A stretch of 64,000 nt of DNA. Origin: Candidatus Promineofilum glycogenicum. Lineage in GTDB: Bacteria > Chloroflexota > Anaerolineae > Promineifilales > Promineifilaceae. Below are positions 36,177 through 44,717 of the stretch, piece by piece; the stretch's first letter is position 1, and each line of letters begins with the position of its first letter. The translations under genes were made by a program, and so were the position numbers. Where the stretch lies: positions 18,968-82,967 of the forward strand of contig JADJHJ010000007.1 of NCBI GenBank assembly GCA_016707605.1, read 5' to 3'. The notes beneath the pieces are model-generated. The model ran no database searches. It was not told the origin of the DNA and saw only the letters and a program-made list of their open reading frames with translations.

Positions 36177-37635
36177 GTGGCCGGTCGTCTGGCCGGGCTA
36201 CCCTTTTACTGCTGCTGACGTTGGCCCTGTTCGCCGGCGCTGCCTGCCGCGCCCGGACCGCCACCGTCCCGGTGGCCTCTCCAACCATCTCGCCGGCGAC
36301 GACCGTCACCCTGCCCCCGCCGCCCACCACGGAGTCCGCATCTGAGGATGCGGACGCCGCGGCGGCAGGCGCAACCGCCACCGCGCCGATAGACGCTACG
36401 GCGACCCCCATCTACCCTGGTCCTCTCTCGCCTCCTTGTGGCCTGAGCCTGCCGGCCCTGCCGCCCACCGTCCGGAGGCCCCACCCGAGCAGCCACGCCG
36501 CAACGGCGCAACGGATGAAGCCGCCCTGCGCACCGTCGTCCCCGAAGCGGCCTGGCCGGCGCTGGAGCGGTTGCTCGACGCGCCCGACACCGTTGGCCTC
36601 GTCGCCTACCAGCTTGGCCGCGACAGCGAGGGCATCTTTTGGAACGCCGACACGCCCATGCCGCTCATCTCGGTGGCCAAGATCATCACCCTGGTGGCCT
36701 ACGTCGAAGCCGTCGCTGCCGGCGAACTCAACTCGCTGGAAACGGTTCCACTGACCGACCTGGAGCGCTTCTACCTGCCCAACTTCGACCTGGGCGCGCA
36801 CCGGCGGGCCATCGCTGAACTGCGCGAAGAGGGGCGGCTCATCTCGCCCGACGACAACCCGGCCGTGACCCTGGCCGAAGTGCCGTGGATGATGATCCGC
36901 CACAGTTCCAACGCCGCCGCCGACTACCTGCACCTGCGGCTGGGTCAGGCGCGCATCGAGGAGACGGCGCTTGCCCTGGGGCTGGGCGAGCCGGCCGGAA
37001 CGACTGGCTTGGCGAGTCGCCATACCGCCCCCTGCCCCTTCCTGGGCCAGTTCCTGCTGATGGCCAACCACAGCCGCGCCCAAGCCAACGACCGCGCCGC
37101 GCTGGCCGCCTACCTGGACGACCCGGCGGCCTACGGCCGCGACGTGGCCCTGTTGGCCGACGCCTACGCTAACCAGGAAACGTTCCGCGCCGCCGAGGCC
37201 GCCTGGCGCGAGCGCAACCGGCGGCCGTCCATCGACACGCAGCGCTTCTTCGCCGCCGAGTTCGCCCCGCGCGGCACGGCCCGCGCCTATGCCGCGCTGA
37301 TGGCCCGCCTGGCCCAGAACGGGCTGAGCACCGCCGACAGCAGCTTTCAGGCCCGGCGCTACCTGGAGTGGCCCAACCAGTTCGAGGCCAACGTGTCGTG
37401 GGCCAGCAACGTCGGCTACAAGAACGGCGCGCTGCCCGGCGTGCTGACGACCGTCTACTACGCCTATCGCTGGGACGACCCCGCGCCGGTTGTCGTGGCC
37501 CTCTTCTACCGCGACCTGCCCCAGGACACCTATCGCCAATGGCGCAACGACCTGCCCCACGACGAACTGGCCCGCTGGCTGCTGTCCGAGCCGACGGCGA
37601 TTGCCGCGCTGCGGGAATTGGGAATTACGAATTAG
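36177..37635 (+). CDS. Beta-lactamase-like serine hydrolase lipoprotein, frameshifted
   Basis: A lipoprotein signal (LLLTLALFAGAACRA) and Thr/Pro-rich linker are read in one frame near 36206-36420. The enzyme domain follows in another, from about 36436, so at least one indel lies near 36430. A GTG at 36177 is a possible start if the TTTT near 36204 is also miscounted. The domain has the class A/PBP-like triad of motifs: SVAK (SxxK), SSN (SxN) and YKNG in place of KTG. It probably acts on a peptide or amide at the cell surface, perhaps as a D-alanyl-D-alanine hydrolase. Resistance to beta-lactams is not implied. Confidence 0.75.
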
Positions 37636-37752
37636 GAGGGTGGCGGGGCACCACAACTACTGACACCGACTGACCACTCAATGAGCGTCCTTCCCCACAA
37701 CGCCACCTTCAGGATAATCTTAATGGACGTGCGTTATAAGTAACAAAACTCT

Positions 37753-38760
37753 ATGGCCGACGAAACGACACCCCCCCGACCGCGCCGGACAACGGCGCGA
37801 CGCCCCAACCGACAGAGACCCGCGACAGACCGGCCCGGCCTGGGCGTCGTCCTGCTCGTGATCCTGCTGCTCACCGCGCCGCTGGTGGGCCTGCTCTATC
37901 TGGGTGCGCAACTGCTGCGCCTGCCCTTCCCGCCGTTCGACCTGTACGACTGGCCGGTGCGCGCCGGGTTTGCTCCCTGGGCATCGCTGGCCACAACTCT
38001 GAGCACGCCCATAGACGGCGGCAACATCGCCCAGAACGCGCCATTGACCCAATGGCTGCTTGGCCTGTCGCTGTTTGTGGCCCTGGCCGTCGGCGTCGGG
38101 CTGGTCTTCTACGCCTACGCCGTCCGCCGCGGCCAGACAACTGACACGATTGACGGCATCATCGCCGGCGCGCTGCTGGCCGTGCCGATGATCTTCGTCG
38201 CCCTGGCCGTCGGTAGCTCAACTCTGCCCGCGCCGCTAGTCGTCGTCTGGCTGGCCGCGCTGTTCATCGCCTGGGGTATTGCTCTCAGCTACGCCCTCGG
38301 CCGCCTCATGCCCCGGCCCGCGCCCGCCGCCGTGGCCGCCGACGACTGGCCGGCCGTCCCCGCCCCGCCGTCCGGCATCGACCGCCGCCGCTTCCTGCTC
38401 CAATTGGGGGCCAGTACGGCCGCCGTCACCGCCATCACGGCCGCGGCGGGAGCCACTCTGGCCCGCAGCCAGGAGGCCGCCGCCGTCCGGCGCACCTTGC
38501 CCATGATCGCGCCCGAATTCCGCGCCGCGCAGAGCGAACTGTTCGGCCAGTTCCGCCGCTTTGCCATCGTCCGCAACGGCGCGGAGCCAGTCGAAGCGTC
38601 GAACGTGCTGGCGTTGGGCGCGGAGTACCCCGACCGCAACTACGTCTCCATCTGGCTGGGCGGCCACAGCCCCATTGTCATCTACGATAGTCTGGAGACG
38701 GCGCTGTCCGCCTACAGCACTGCCGATGAGCCGGCTGGTCTTTACTGGTTGGATGCCTAA
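37753..38760 (+). CDS. Membrane protein with internal Tat-like motif, possibly truncated oxidoreductase
   Basis: A 335-residue protein. The N-terminal half has about four hydrophobic spans (VVLLVILLLTAPLVGLLYLG and others). Near residue 208 comes GIDRRRFLLQLGASTAA, which looks like a twin-arginine motif followed by a hydrophobic stretch, but placed internally. The remaining 110 residues contain no cofactor motif. In Chloroflexota, I recall a similar head (spans, internal RRxFL, short linker) in front of a sulfite-oxidase-like molybdopterin domain. That domain is absent here, because the frame stops at AGLYWLDA. It could be a truncated gene or a stand-alone membrane subunit. The next palindrome begins five bases after the stop. 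Confidence 0.7.
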   Translation: MADETTPPRPRRTTARRPNRQRPATDRPGLGVVLLVILLLTAPLVGLLYLGAQLLRLPFPPFDLYDWPVRAGFAPWASLATTLSTPIDGGNIAQNAPLTQWLLGLSLFVALAVGVGLVFYAYAVRRGQTTDTIDGIIAGALLAVPMIFVALAVGSSTLPAPLVVVWLAALFIAWGIALSYALGRLMPRPAPAAVAADDWPAVPAPPSGIDRRRFLLQLGASTAAVTAITAAAGATLARSQEAAAVRRTLPMIAPEFRAAQSELFGQFRRFAIVRNGAEPVEASNVLALGAEYPDRNYVSIWLGGHSPIVIYDSLETALSAYSTADEPAGLYWLDA

Positions 38761-38764
38761 CTTC

Positions 38765-38842
38765 AGAACTTAACGCCAGGGCGCCAGGGCGCAAAGAGAC
38801 TCTTTAGCGTCTTTGCGCCCTGGCGTCCTGGCGTTAAGTTCT
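38765..38842. repeat. Long inverted repeat of the TTAACGCCAGGGCGCC type
   Basis: The ends AGAACTTAACGCCAGG and CCTGGCGTTAAGTTCT are exact reverse complements around an imperfect middle. It separates the membrane protein gene from the promoter of the aceK operon and could stop read-through. Confidence 0.88.
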
Positions 38843-38853
38843 TGCTCTACAGT

Positions 38854-38883
38854 TTGACAGCAGCCAACAACCAGGCGTATCAT
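38854..38883 (+). promoter_or_regulatory. Promoter of the Trm112-like/aceK operon
   Basis: TTGACA (38854-38859) and TATCAT (38878-38883) with an 18-base spacer, 52 bases upstream of the first start codon and immediately after the palindrome. This is one of the best sigma-70-type matches in the window. Confidence 0.72.
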
Positions 38884-38934
38884 CCCCTTATAGCGTGGCC
38901 AGGTGGCCACTACCCCGCCAAGGAAGGCAACCAA

Positions 38935-39378
38935 ATGGCCAAGAAGACCCAGGAAACCCTATCGCCCATCAGCCCGGACTTGCTGGAGATTCTGCGCGAT
39001 CCGCAGGCGCTTCAGCAGGCGGGCCGCCACGCCGCGGACCCCGGCCGGCTGGAACTGGTGCACGGCAGTTGGCTGGTGTCGGCCGACACCGGCTACAAGT
39101 ACCCCATCCGCGACGGCATCCCGGTGATGCTCATCGAGGAAGGCGCGCGCTGGAAGGACACGCCCGTCGACGCTCTGCCCGTGCCGCCGCCGCCGGCCAT
39201 CGAGCCGGTCGTCGTCGAGACGCGCGCGACCGAGGCCGTGGCCGAACCAGCGGCCGACAACCATCTCGCCCTGCTGGTGGCCATCGCCGCCCTGGTTGTC
39301 GCCCTGCTCATCCTCGTCGGCCTGAGCCGCCGCCACGCCGCGCCCGACGAGGCGCTGCCGGAGCCACTCGTGCCATGA
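38935..39378 (+). CDS. Trm112-like domain with C-terminal membrane anchor, zinc cysteines lost
   Basis: A 147-residue protein. Residues 12-70 follow the Trm112/YcaR pattern (LLEILRDPQALQQAG, YKYPIRDGIPVMLIEEGARW). The usual CPxC and later Cys are absent, so no zinc should bind. An acidic Pro-rich linker leads to one membrane helix (LALLVAIAALVVALLILVGL) and a short charged tail, which makes it a tail-anchored protein. Its stop overlaps the aceK start as ATGA, so the two should be translated together. Trm112 proteins normally activate methyltransferases; here a scaffold role for AceK is an inference. Confidence 0.82.
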   Translation: MAKKTQETLSPISPDLLEILRDPQALQQAGRHAADPGRLELVHGSWLVSADTGYKYPIRDGIPVMLIEEGARWKDTPVDALPVPPPPAIEPVVVETRATEAVAEPAADNHLALLVAIAALVVALLILVGLSRRHAAPDEALPEPLVP

Positions 39379-41108
39379 GTCGCCTGACGGACAGCCGTCT
39401 GGCCGTCGTCGGCGCCGGAACGCTCCAGACCGCCTACGTCACGCTCCACGACCAGTTTCAGGCCACCACCACCCAGGCCAAGCAACGCTTCGAGACGCAG
39501 GACTGGGCCGGGATGCAGGCCGACGCCGCCGCGCGTCTGGGCCTCTACCGGCGCATCGTCGATCTGGTCGAGGCGGCCATGCGCGACCTGCTGGGCGACC
39601 GGCTGGACAACAAGCTCATCTGGGCCAGCATGAAGGCCGTCTACTCCGGCCTCATCGCCGGGCGCGACGACTGGGAAGTGGCCGAGACGTTCTTCAACTC
39701 GGTCACGCGCCGCATCTTCACCACCGTCGGCGTCGATCACCAGATCGAGTTCGTGGCCACCGACTTCGAGACGCCGCCCACCCGGCCGCAAGCGCCCGTC
39801 TATCGCGTTTATAACCGTCATGCCTCGACGGTCGAACTGGTGACAGCCATCCTGAGCGACTATCGCCTGGCCGTCCCGTTCCGCGACCTGGCCGAAGACG
39901 CTCGCCTGGTGGCGGCGCGCATCGAGGCCCAACTGGAGTCGCTCAATACGCTGCGCACGGTGGAACGGGTGGAGATGATCAAGCCGGCGTTCTATCGCGG
40001 CATGGGGGCCTACCTGGTCGGCCGCCTGTTCAGCGGCTCCCACAGCATCCCCCTGGCGCTGGCCCTGCTCCACACGCCGCAGGGTGTCACCGTCGATAGC
40101 GTGCTGCTCGACGAGGACAGCGTCAGCATCCTCTTCAGCTTCGCCCACTCCTACTTCCACGTCGACGTCGAGCGCCCCTATGACCTGGTGCACTTCCTGA
40201 AGAACATCATGCCGCGCAAGCGCACCGGCGAACTCTACATCTCTATCGGCTATCACAAGCACGGCAAGACGGAGCTATACCGTGACCTGCTCGACCACCT
40301 GGCTTACACCCAGGAGCGCTTCGAGATCGCCCGCGGCCAGCGCGGCATGGTCATGCTCGTCTTCACCATGCCCAGCTACGACATCGTCCTGAAGCTGATC
40401 AAGGACCACTTCAACTACCCCAAAGACTCGACGCGCAAGGAGGTCATGGCCAAGTATGACCTGGTCTACCGCCACGACCGGGCCGGCCGGCTGGTAGACG
40501 CGCAGTCGTTCGAGTATCTGGAGTTCAGCCGCGATCTCTTCTCCGAAGAGCTACTGGAGGCGTTGCAGCGCGATTGCAGCCAGTCGGTGTGCATCGGCGA
40601 CGACACCGTTGTGCTGGCCCACGCCTACTTCCAGCGCCGCGTCATCCCGCTGGACATCTTCGTCCGCGAGGCGCGCGAGGCGGCGGCCGGCGCGGCGGTC
40701 ATCGACTACGGCCAGGCGATCAAGGATATGGCCTGTAGCAACATCTTCCCCGGCGACATGCTGCTGAAGAACTTCGGCGTCACCCGCCACGGCCGCGTCG
40801 TCTTCTACGACTACGACGAACTGTGCCTGTTGGAAGAGTGCAACTTTCGCCGCCTGCCGCCGACCGACCGCTATGAAGAGGAGTTGGCCTCCGAGCCGTG
40901 GTTCCACATCAACACCAACGACATCTTCCCGGAGGAGTTCCCCAACTTCCTCGGCCTCAGCGGGCCGCTGCGCGAGGTATTCGAGACGCACCACCGCGAC
41001 CTCTACAGCGCCGACTACTGGCGCGCCCGCCAGGAAGCTATCTGCGCCGGCGAACGGGCGCACATTTACCCCTATCAGGCAGGCCAACGCCTGCACCAAG
41101 GAGTCTAA
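39375..41108 (+). CDS. aceK: Isocitrate dehydrogenase kinase/phosphatase
   Basis: A 577-residue protein, the same length as the enterobacterial enzyme. Recognisable blocks are VEMIKPAFYRGMGAYLVGRL, YISIGYHKHGKTELYRDLL, VIDYGQAIKDMACSNIFPGD and NFGVTRHGRVVFYDYDEL, ending QAGQRLHQGV. AceK both phosphorylates and dephosphorylates isocitrate dehydrogenase. It thereby sets the split between the TCA cycle and the glyoxylate bypass. The start is ATG within ATGA of the upstream gene. No isocitrate lyase or malate synthase gene is in this window. The aldo/keto reductase gene follows 3 bases later. Confidence 0.94.
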   Translation: MSRLTDSRLAVVGAGTLQTAYVTLHDQFQATTTQAKQRFETQDWAGMQADAAARLGLYRRIVDLVEAAMRDLLGDRLDNKLIWASMKAVYSGLIAGRDDWEVAETFFNSVTRRIFTTVGVDHQIEFVATDFETPPTRPQAPVYRVYNRHASTVELVTAILSDYRLAVPFRDLAEDARLVAARIEAQLESLNTLRTVERVEMIKPAFYRGMGAYLVGRLFSGSHSIPLALALLHTPQGVTVDSVLLDEDSVSILFSFAHSYFHVDVERPYDLVHFLKNIMPRKRTGELYISIGYHKHGKTELYRDLLDHLAYTQERFEIARGQRGMVMLVFTMPSYDIVLKLIKDHFNYPKDSTRKEVMAKYDLVYRHDRAGRLVDAQSFEYLEFSRDLFSEELLEALQRDCSQSVCIGDDTVVLAHAYFQRRVIPLDIFVREAREAAAGAAVIDYGQAIKDMACSNIFPGDMLLKNFGVTRHGRVVFYDYDELCLLEECNFRRLPPTDRYEEELASEPWFHINTNDIFPEEFPNFLGLSGPLREVFETHHRDLYSADYWRARQEAICAGERAHIYPYQAGQRLHQGV

Positions 41109-41111
41109 CAC

Positions 41112-42110
41112 ATGGAGTATCGTCGTCTGGGCAAGTCTGGCCTGCCGGTCAGCGCCCTGTCTTTTGGTTCCTGGGTGACGTTCAGCACCCAGATGGGCGT
41201 CGAACAGGCGCTGGAGACCATGACCGCGGCCTATGACGCCGGGGTGAACTTCTTCGACAACGCCGAGGTCTACGCCCTGGGCCAGTCGGAGACGATCATG
41301 GGCGAGGCGCTGCAAAAGGCCGGCTGGCGGCGCGACAGCTACATCGTCTCCAGCAAGGTCATGTGGGGATCGGTCGATAACCCCAAGCCGACGCAGCGCG
41401 GGCTGCACCGCAAGCACGTCTTCGATGCCTGCCACGACGCCCTGCGCCGGCTACAGGTGGAGTACCTTGACCTCTACTTCTGCCACCGCCCCGACATCAA
41501 CGTGCCGATGGAAGAGGTCGTGCGCATGATGACCGAACTCATCCACCAGGGCAAGGTGCTCTACTGGGGCACGTCGCAATGGTCGGCGCAACAGCTCAGC
41601 GAGGCTTATGGCGTGGCCCGGCAGTACCAGCTCATCCCGCCGACGATGGAGCAGCCGCAATACAGCATGTTCCACCGCGAGAAGGTCGAGGCGGAGTTCG
41701 CGCCGCTCTATGACACCATCGGCCTGGGCACGACCACCTTTTCGCCGCTCTACTTCGGCATCCTGACCGGCAAGTACAACGACGGCATCCCCGCCGATTC
41801 ACGGGCCTCGCTGCCCGGCTATGAGTGGGTGCGCGAGAACGTCGAGAGCGAGCGCGGGCAGCAGCAGATCGCCAAGGTGCGCCAACTCATGCCCATCGCC
41901 GAGGGGCTGGGGGCGACGATGAGCCAGTTGGCCATCGCCTGGTGTCTGCGCAACCCGCGCGTCAGCACGGTCATCCTGGGCGCGTCGCGCGTGTCACAGG
42001 TGCATGAAAACCTGAAGGCGCTTGACGTGCTGCCGCAGCTGACCGACGACGTGATGACGGCCATTGAGGACGTGCTGGGCAACAAGCCGCCGCAGCCGGA
42101 AGCGTATTAG
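41112..42110 (+). CDS. Aldo/keto reductase (Kv-beta-like family)
   Basis: A 332-residue TIM-barrel reductase. The tetrad is visible: Asp and Tyr in FFDNAEVYALGQSE, Lys in VSSKVMWG and His in LYFCHRPD. The C-terminal NADPH-binding segment reads STVILGASRVSQVHENLKAL. The closest look is the voltage-gated potassium channel beta-subunit-like group that uses NADPH to reduce aldehydes. It lies 3 bases after aceK and so probably shares its transcript. A palindrome follows the stop. Confidence 0.92.
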   Translation: MEYRRLGKSGLPVSALSFGSWVTFSTQMGVEQALETMTAAYDAGVNFFDNAEVYALGQSETIMGEALQKAGWRRDSYIVSSKVMWGSVDNPKPTQRGLHRKHVFDACHDALRRLQVEYLDLYFCHRPDINVPMEEVVRMMTELIHQGKVLYWGTSQWSAQQLSEAYGVARQYQLIPPTMEQPQYSMFHREKVEAEFAPLYDTIGLGTTTFSPLYFGILTGKYNDGIPADSRASLPGYEWVRENVESERGQQQIAKVRQLMPIAEGLGATMSQLAIAWCLRNPRVSTVILGASRVSQVHENLKALDVLPQLTDDVMTAIEDVLGNKPPQPEAY

Positions 42111-42115
42111 GTTCC

Positions 42116-42177
42116 AGGGGCCAGGTTCCAGGGGCCAGGGAAGAGCGCTTCTCCCTGGCCCCTGGAACCTGGCCCCT
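42116..42177. repeat. Perfect inverted repeat with 26-base arms (GGGGCCAGGTTCC type)
   Basis: The arms 42116-42141 and 42152-42177 are exact reverse complements around a 10-base centre. It lies directly after the aldo/keto reductase gene and ends 9 bases before the next start. Confidence 0.9.
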
Positions 42178-42185
42178 TTCCTGCT

Positions 42186-42929
42186 ATGAGCCAACACGAA
42201 CTCCCCATCACCGGCCTGCCCATCGGCCAGGTCAGCCCGTCGGTCATCGTCTGCGGCGACCCGGCGCGGGCCGAGCGCGTGGCCGCCCGGCTCGACGGCG
42301 CGACGCTGCTCAGCGACCGGCGCGAGTACCGCGCCTATCGCGGCCACAGCGACGGCCTGCCCATCACCGTCTGCTCCCACGGCATCGGCGCGCCGGGCGC
42401 GGCCATCGCCTTCGAGGAGCTGATCGCCGCCGGCGCGCGACGCATCATCCGCGTCGGCACGTGCGGCGGGCTGCAACCCGACTTGGCCGCCGGCGATCTG
42501 ATCGTGGCCACCGCCGCCGTCCAGAACACCGGCTACGGCCGCGAGACCGTCCCCGACGGCTATCCGGCGGCGGCCGACCCGGCATTGACGTTGGCCCTGG
42601 CCCGCGCCGTGACCGACACCGGCCACGCCGCCCGCCGCGGCATCGTCCTCTCGCGCGATAACTTCTACGCCGGCGTGGCCGCGCCGGCTGCGCCCGACTA
42701 TCGCACCCTGTCGGCGGCCCGCGTGCTGGCCGTGGAGATGGAGTGCGCGGCGCTGTTTCTGGTCGGCGCTCTGCGCGACGTGCCGACGGCGGCCATCCTG
42801 GTCGTCGATGGCAACGTGCTGGCCGTCGGCGAGAGTTTCGAGACCTACCAGCCCGGGCAGCCGGTCGTCGCCGGCAGTGTGGCTACGGCCATCGATTGCG
42901 CCCTGGCCGCCTTGCGGAGCGCCTCATGA
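42186..42929 (+). CDS. Nucleoside phosphorylase (uridine phosphorylase-like)
   Basis: A 247-residue member of the PNP/UDP superfamily: VIVCGDPARAERVAARL (phosphate-binding loop), VCSHGIGAPGAAIAFEEL, RVGTCGGLQ and VEMECAALF, where the Glu of MECA contacts ribose. The substrate is a nucleoside plus phosphate. The motifs fit the uridine/inosine branch but do not decide the base. Its last codons overlap the following GNAT gene (ATGA). Confidence 0.9.
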   Translation: MSQHELPITGLPIGQVSPSVIVCGDPARAERVAARLDGATLLSDRREYRAYRGHSDGLPITVCSHGIGAPGAAIAFEELIAAGARRIIRVGTCGGLQPDLAAGDLIVATAAVQNTGYGRETVPDGYPAAADPALTLALARAVTDTGHAARRGIVLSRDNFYAGVAAPAAPDYRTLSAARVLAVEMECAALFLVGALRDVPTAAILVVDGNVLAVGESFETYQPGQPVVAGSVATAIDCALAALRSAS

Positions 42930-43678
42930 CCGGCATCCAGGACAAGCGGCGAGCCATTCGCCACCTGCTGCGCGAGAACGAGCCGGCCGACGCCATGGCC
43001 GCCTACTATGCGCTCCACCATCCCGACGACAAATCGACCCTGGTTGTGCCGCCGGCGGCCGACGGGCAGCGACCCACCGGCTACGTCGCCCTGTCGCGCA
43101 CCGGGATCGACCTGTTCCGGCCGCTGGTGACGATGCGCCTGCCGACCGACCGCGACCCCAACGCGCAGCAGGCCGCGGCCGACCTGCTGCGGCTGGCCCT
43201 CGGCTCCGGCCAGCCGGCCATCCTCAGCGCGCCGGTGCGCTATCTGCCCCTGCTGCGGGCGCTGTTCGACGTGCAGTCCGAGGAGCAGTTGCGCCTCTAC
43301 GTCCTCGACCCGCGCCGCTTCGAGCCGATCGTCAACGTGCTGGTGACGCGCTCCACGGGGCCGGGCGGGTTGCCGCGCTTCACCATTCGCACGTCGCAGA
43401 CCGGCCAGGAAGAAGTGGCCGCCGACGCGACGCTCAACTGGCAGTCGCCCCACTTTGGCGAGATCGCCGTCAACACCCGGCCGCAATTCCGGCGGCAGGG
43501 CTGGGGGCGCAGCGTCGTCGCCGCCCTGAGCCAATACCTGCTCGACAGCGGCCGAACGCCGCTCTACGTTGTAACCGAAGAGAACGCCGCCTCGATCCAG
43601 TTGGCCGAAAGTGTCGGTTTCCGCGACAGCGGCGCGCGCGAGGTCTTCCTCCAGGCCGCCCTGCGCGAGACAAGATAG
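42926..43678 (+). CDS. GNAT-family N-acetyltransferase
   Basis: A 250-residue protein starting at MTGIQDKRRAIRHLL, overlapping the phosphorylase stop by four bases. The C-terminal 100 residues hold the acetyl-CoA-binding motif A (VNTRPQFRRQGWGRSVVAAL) and the TEENAASIQLAESVGF block. The N-terminal half is a helical and beta-rich domain of unknown role. The acceptor is unknown. The next 270 bases up to the cold-shock gene contain a promoter and a leader hairpin but no coding sequence. Confidence 0.85.
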   Translation: MTGIQDKRRAIRHLLRENEPADAMAAYYALHHPDDKSTLVVPPAADGQRPTGYVALSRTGIDLFRPLVTMRLPTDRDPNAQQAAADLLRLALGSGQPAILSAPVRYLPLLRALFDVQSEEQLRLYVLDPRRFEPIVNVLVTRSTGPGGLPRFTIRTSQTGQEEVAADATLNWQSPHFGEIAVNTRPQFRRQGWGRSVVAALSQYLLDSGRTPLYVVTEENAASIQLAESVGFRDSGAREVFLQAALRETR

Positions 43679-43807
43679 CCTCTCGCCTCGCCTCCTGCGG
43701 CTGTCTGAAAAAGGCGTACAGAGGGCGTGAAGATGGCGTGAAATGTCGTTCGCGCCCGTTGACCCTGGCCCGCCCCGTGTGTTACCCTGCTTCTAACCTC
43801 GCTTGTA

Positions 43808-43836
43808 TTGATAGTTTTGGTTTCACGCTTATGTAT
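43808..43836 (+). promoter_or_regulatory. Candidate cold-shock gene promoter
   Basis: TTGATA (43808-43813), a 17-base spacer and ATGTAT (43831-43836). This would give a leader of about 110 bases before the cold-shock ATG, in keeping with the long leaders of such genes. Confidence 0.5.
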
Positions 43837-43854
43837 TGGTAGCGCGCCACGGAT

Positions 43855-43889
43855 AAAGCACCATTTCCCATTCCTGGGAGTGGTGCTTT
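43855..43889 (+). promoter_or_regulatory. Stable hairpin in the cold-shock mRNA leader
   Basis: AAAGCACCA and TGGTGCTTT pair perfectly, with an inner TCCCA/TGGGA stem. It ends 62 bases before the start codon. It may control translation with temperature, or be an attenuator with a weak T-run. Confidence 0.55.
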
Positions 43890-43951
43890 GTCTACGGCGT
43901 GCGCATTGGTGACACTGTATAGGTAAGAAGTAACGCTGGAGGTAATGACCC

Positions 43952-44167
43952 ATGTTTCGCGTCTCGGGTATTGTTAAGTGGTTTAGCCGGTTGAAAGGCT
44001 ATGGTTTTATCAACCCCGATGAGGGCGGTCAGGAAGTATTTGTCCACTACTCGTCTATCGATGGCGACGGCTATCGCAATCTCTACGAAGGCGACAAGGT
44101 GGAGTACGATCTGATCGACCAGGGTAAAGGCCCACAGGCCAAGCACGTGAAGCCCAAGCATCAGTGA
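43952..44167 (+). CDS. Cold-shock domain protein
   Basis: A 71-residue CspA-type protein: GIVKWFSRLKGYGFI (RNP1) and EVFVHYSSI (RNP2), aromatic residues for single-stranded nucleic-acid binding. It acts as an RNA chaperone. GGAGGT stands 8 bases before the ATG. The gene is followed by an intrinsic terminator and has a hairpin in its leader. Confidence 0.95.
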   Translation: MFRVSGIVKWFSRLKGYGFINPDEGGQEVFVHYSSIDGDGYRNLYEGDKVEYDLIDQGKGPQAKHVKPKHQ

Positions 44168-44224
44168 CGTAGTCGCGTTCGCAGTTCATCGGCCGCGCGG
44201 CCGACACAAGCTCTGACCCCAACG

Positions 44225-44257
44225 AGCGCCCGCTCCCCCGGCGGGCGCTTTTATTTT
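44225..44257 (+). terminator. Rho-independent terminator after the cold-shock gene
   Basis: A perfect 9-bp stem AGCGCCCGC/GCGGGCGCT with a 7-base loop followed by TTTATTTT. It is the only textbook intrinsic terminator found in the window. Confidence 0.9.
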
Positions 44258-44285
44258 GGCAACTACACCCGTGGGGCTGTACAAT
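44256..44285 (+). promoter_or_regulatory. Promoter of the receiver-domain gene
   Basis: TTGGCA (44256-44261), an 18-base spacer and TACAAT (44280-44285), placed just after the terminator and 51 bases upstream of the preferred ATG. Confidence 0.55.
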
Positions 44286-44335
44286 AGGCTATTCAGTCCC
44301 CTACTCGTGAGAGAGGTATGCGGGTGCTGTGTGCT

Positions 44336-44710
44336 ATGACCTATTCGGTGCTCATCGTTGACGACAATCTGTCGCTGGCCAATCTTTACCAGATCGTCTT
44401 TGAGCGCGTCGGCTGGTCGGTGCGGCGCGTATCCGGCGGGCAAGAGGCACTGGACAGTATTGCCCGCGAAGTGCCCGACGTCATCTTGCTGGACGTGATG
44501 ATGCCGGAGATGGACGGGATCGAGGCCTGCCGGCGCATCCGGCACGCCCAACCGGAGCGCCCGCCGTGCATCGTCATCTACACCGCCAACAACCGGCCCG
44601 AAGTGCGCGAGACGATCCTGGCCGCCGGGGCCGACCTCTTCTTCAGCAAGAACCTCTCCGTGTTCGACCTGCCGTCGCACATCCTGTCCCATCTGTCCTC
44701 GCCGGCGTGA
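44336..44710 (+). CDS. Single-domain response regulator (receiver only)
   Basis: A CheY-like receiver of 124 residues from MTYSVLIVDDNLS; an ATG 18 bases upstream is also possible. The acidic pocket is in VLIVDDN, the phospho-Asp is in VILLDVMMPEMDG, the switch Thr is in IVIYTANN and the Lys is in FFSKNLS, where the usual Pro after Lys is Asn. With no output domain, it probably acts by protein contacts. No kinase gene lies next to it. The convergent flavoprotein gene ends 7 bases away. Confidence 0.9.
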   Translation: MTYSVLIVDDNLSLANLYQIVFERVGWSVRRVSGGQEALDSIAREVPDVILLDVMMPEMDGIEACRRIRHAQPERPPCIVIYTANNRPEVRETILAAGADLFFSKNLSVFDLPSHILSHLSSPA

Positions 44711-44717
44711 CGTTCGG

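Noticed and set aside
36436..37635. Antibiotic-resistance beta-lactamase
   Set aside because: The SxxK and SxN motifs are present, but KTG is KNG, the Glu of the omega loop is not identifiable, and the protein is a lipoprotein in a non-resistance context. Only a serine-hydrolase fold is supported.
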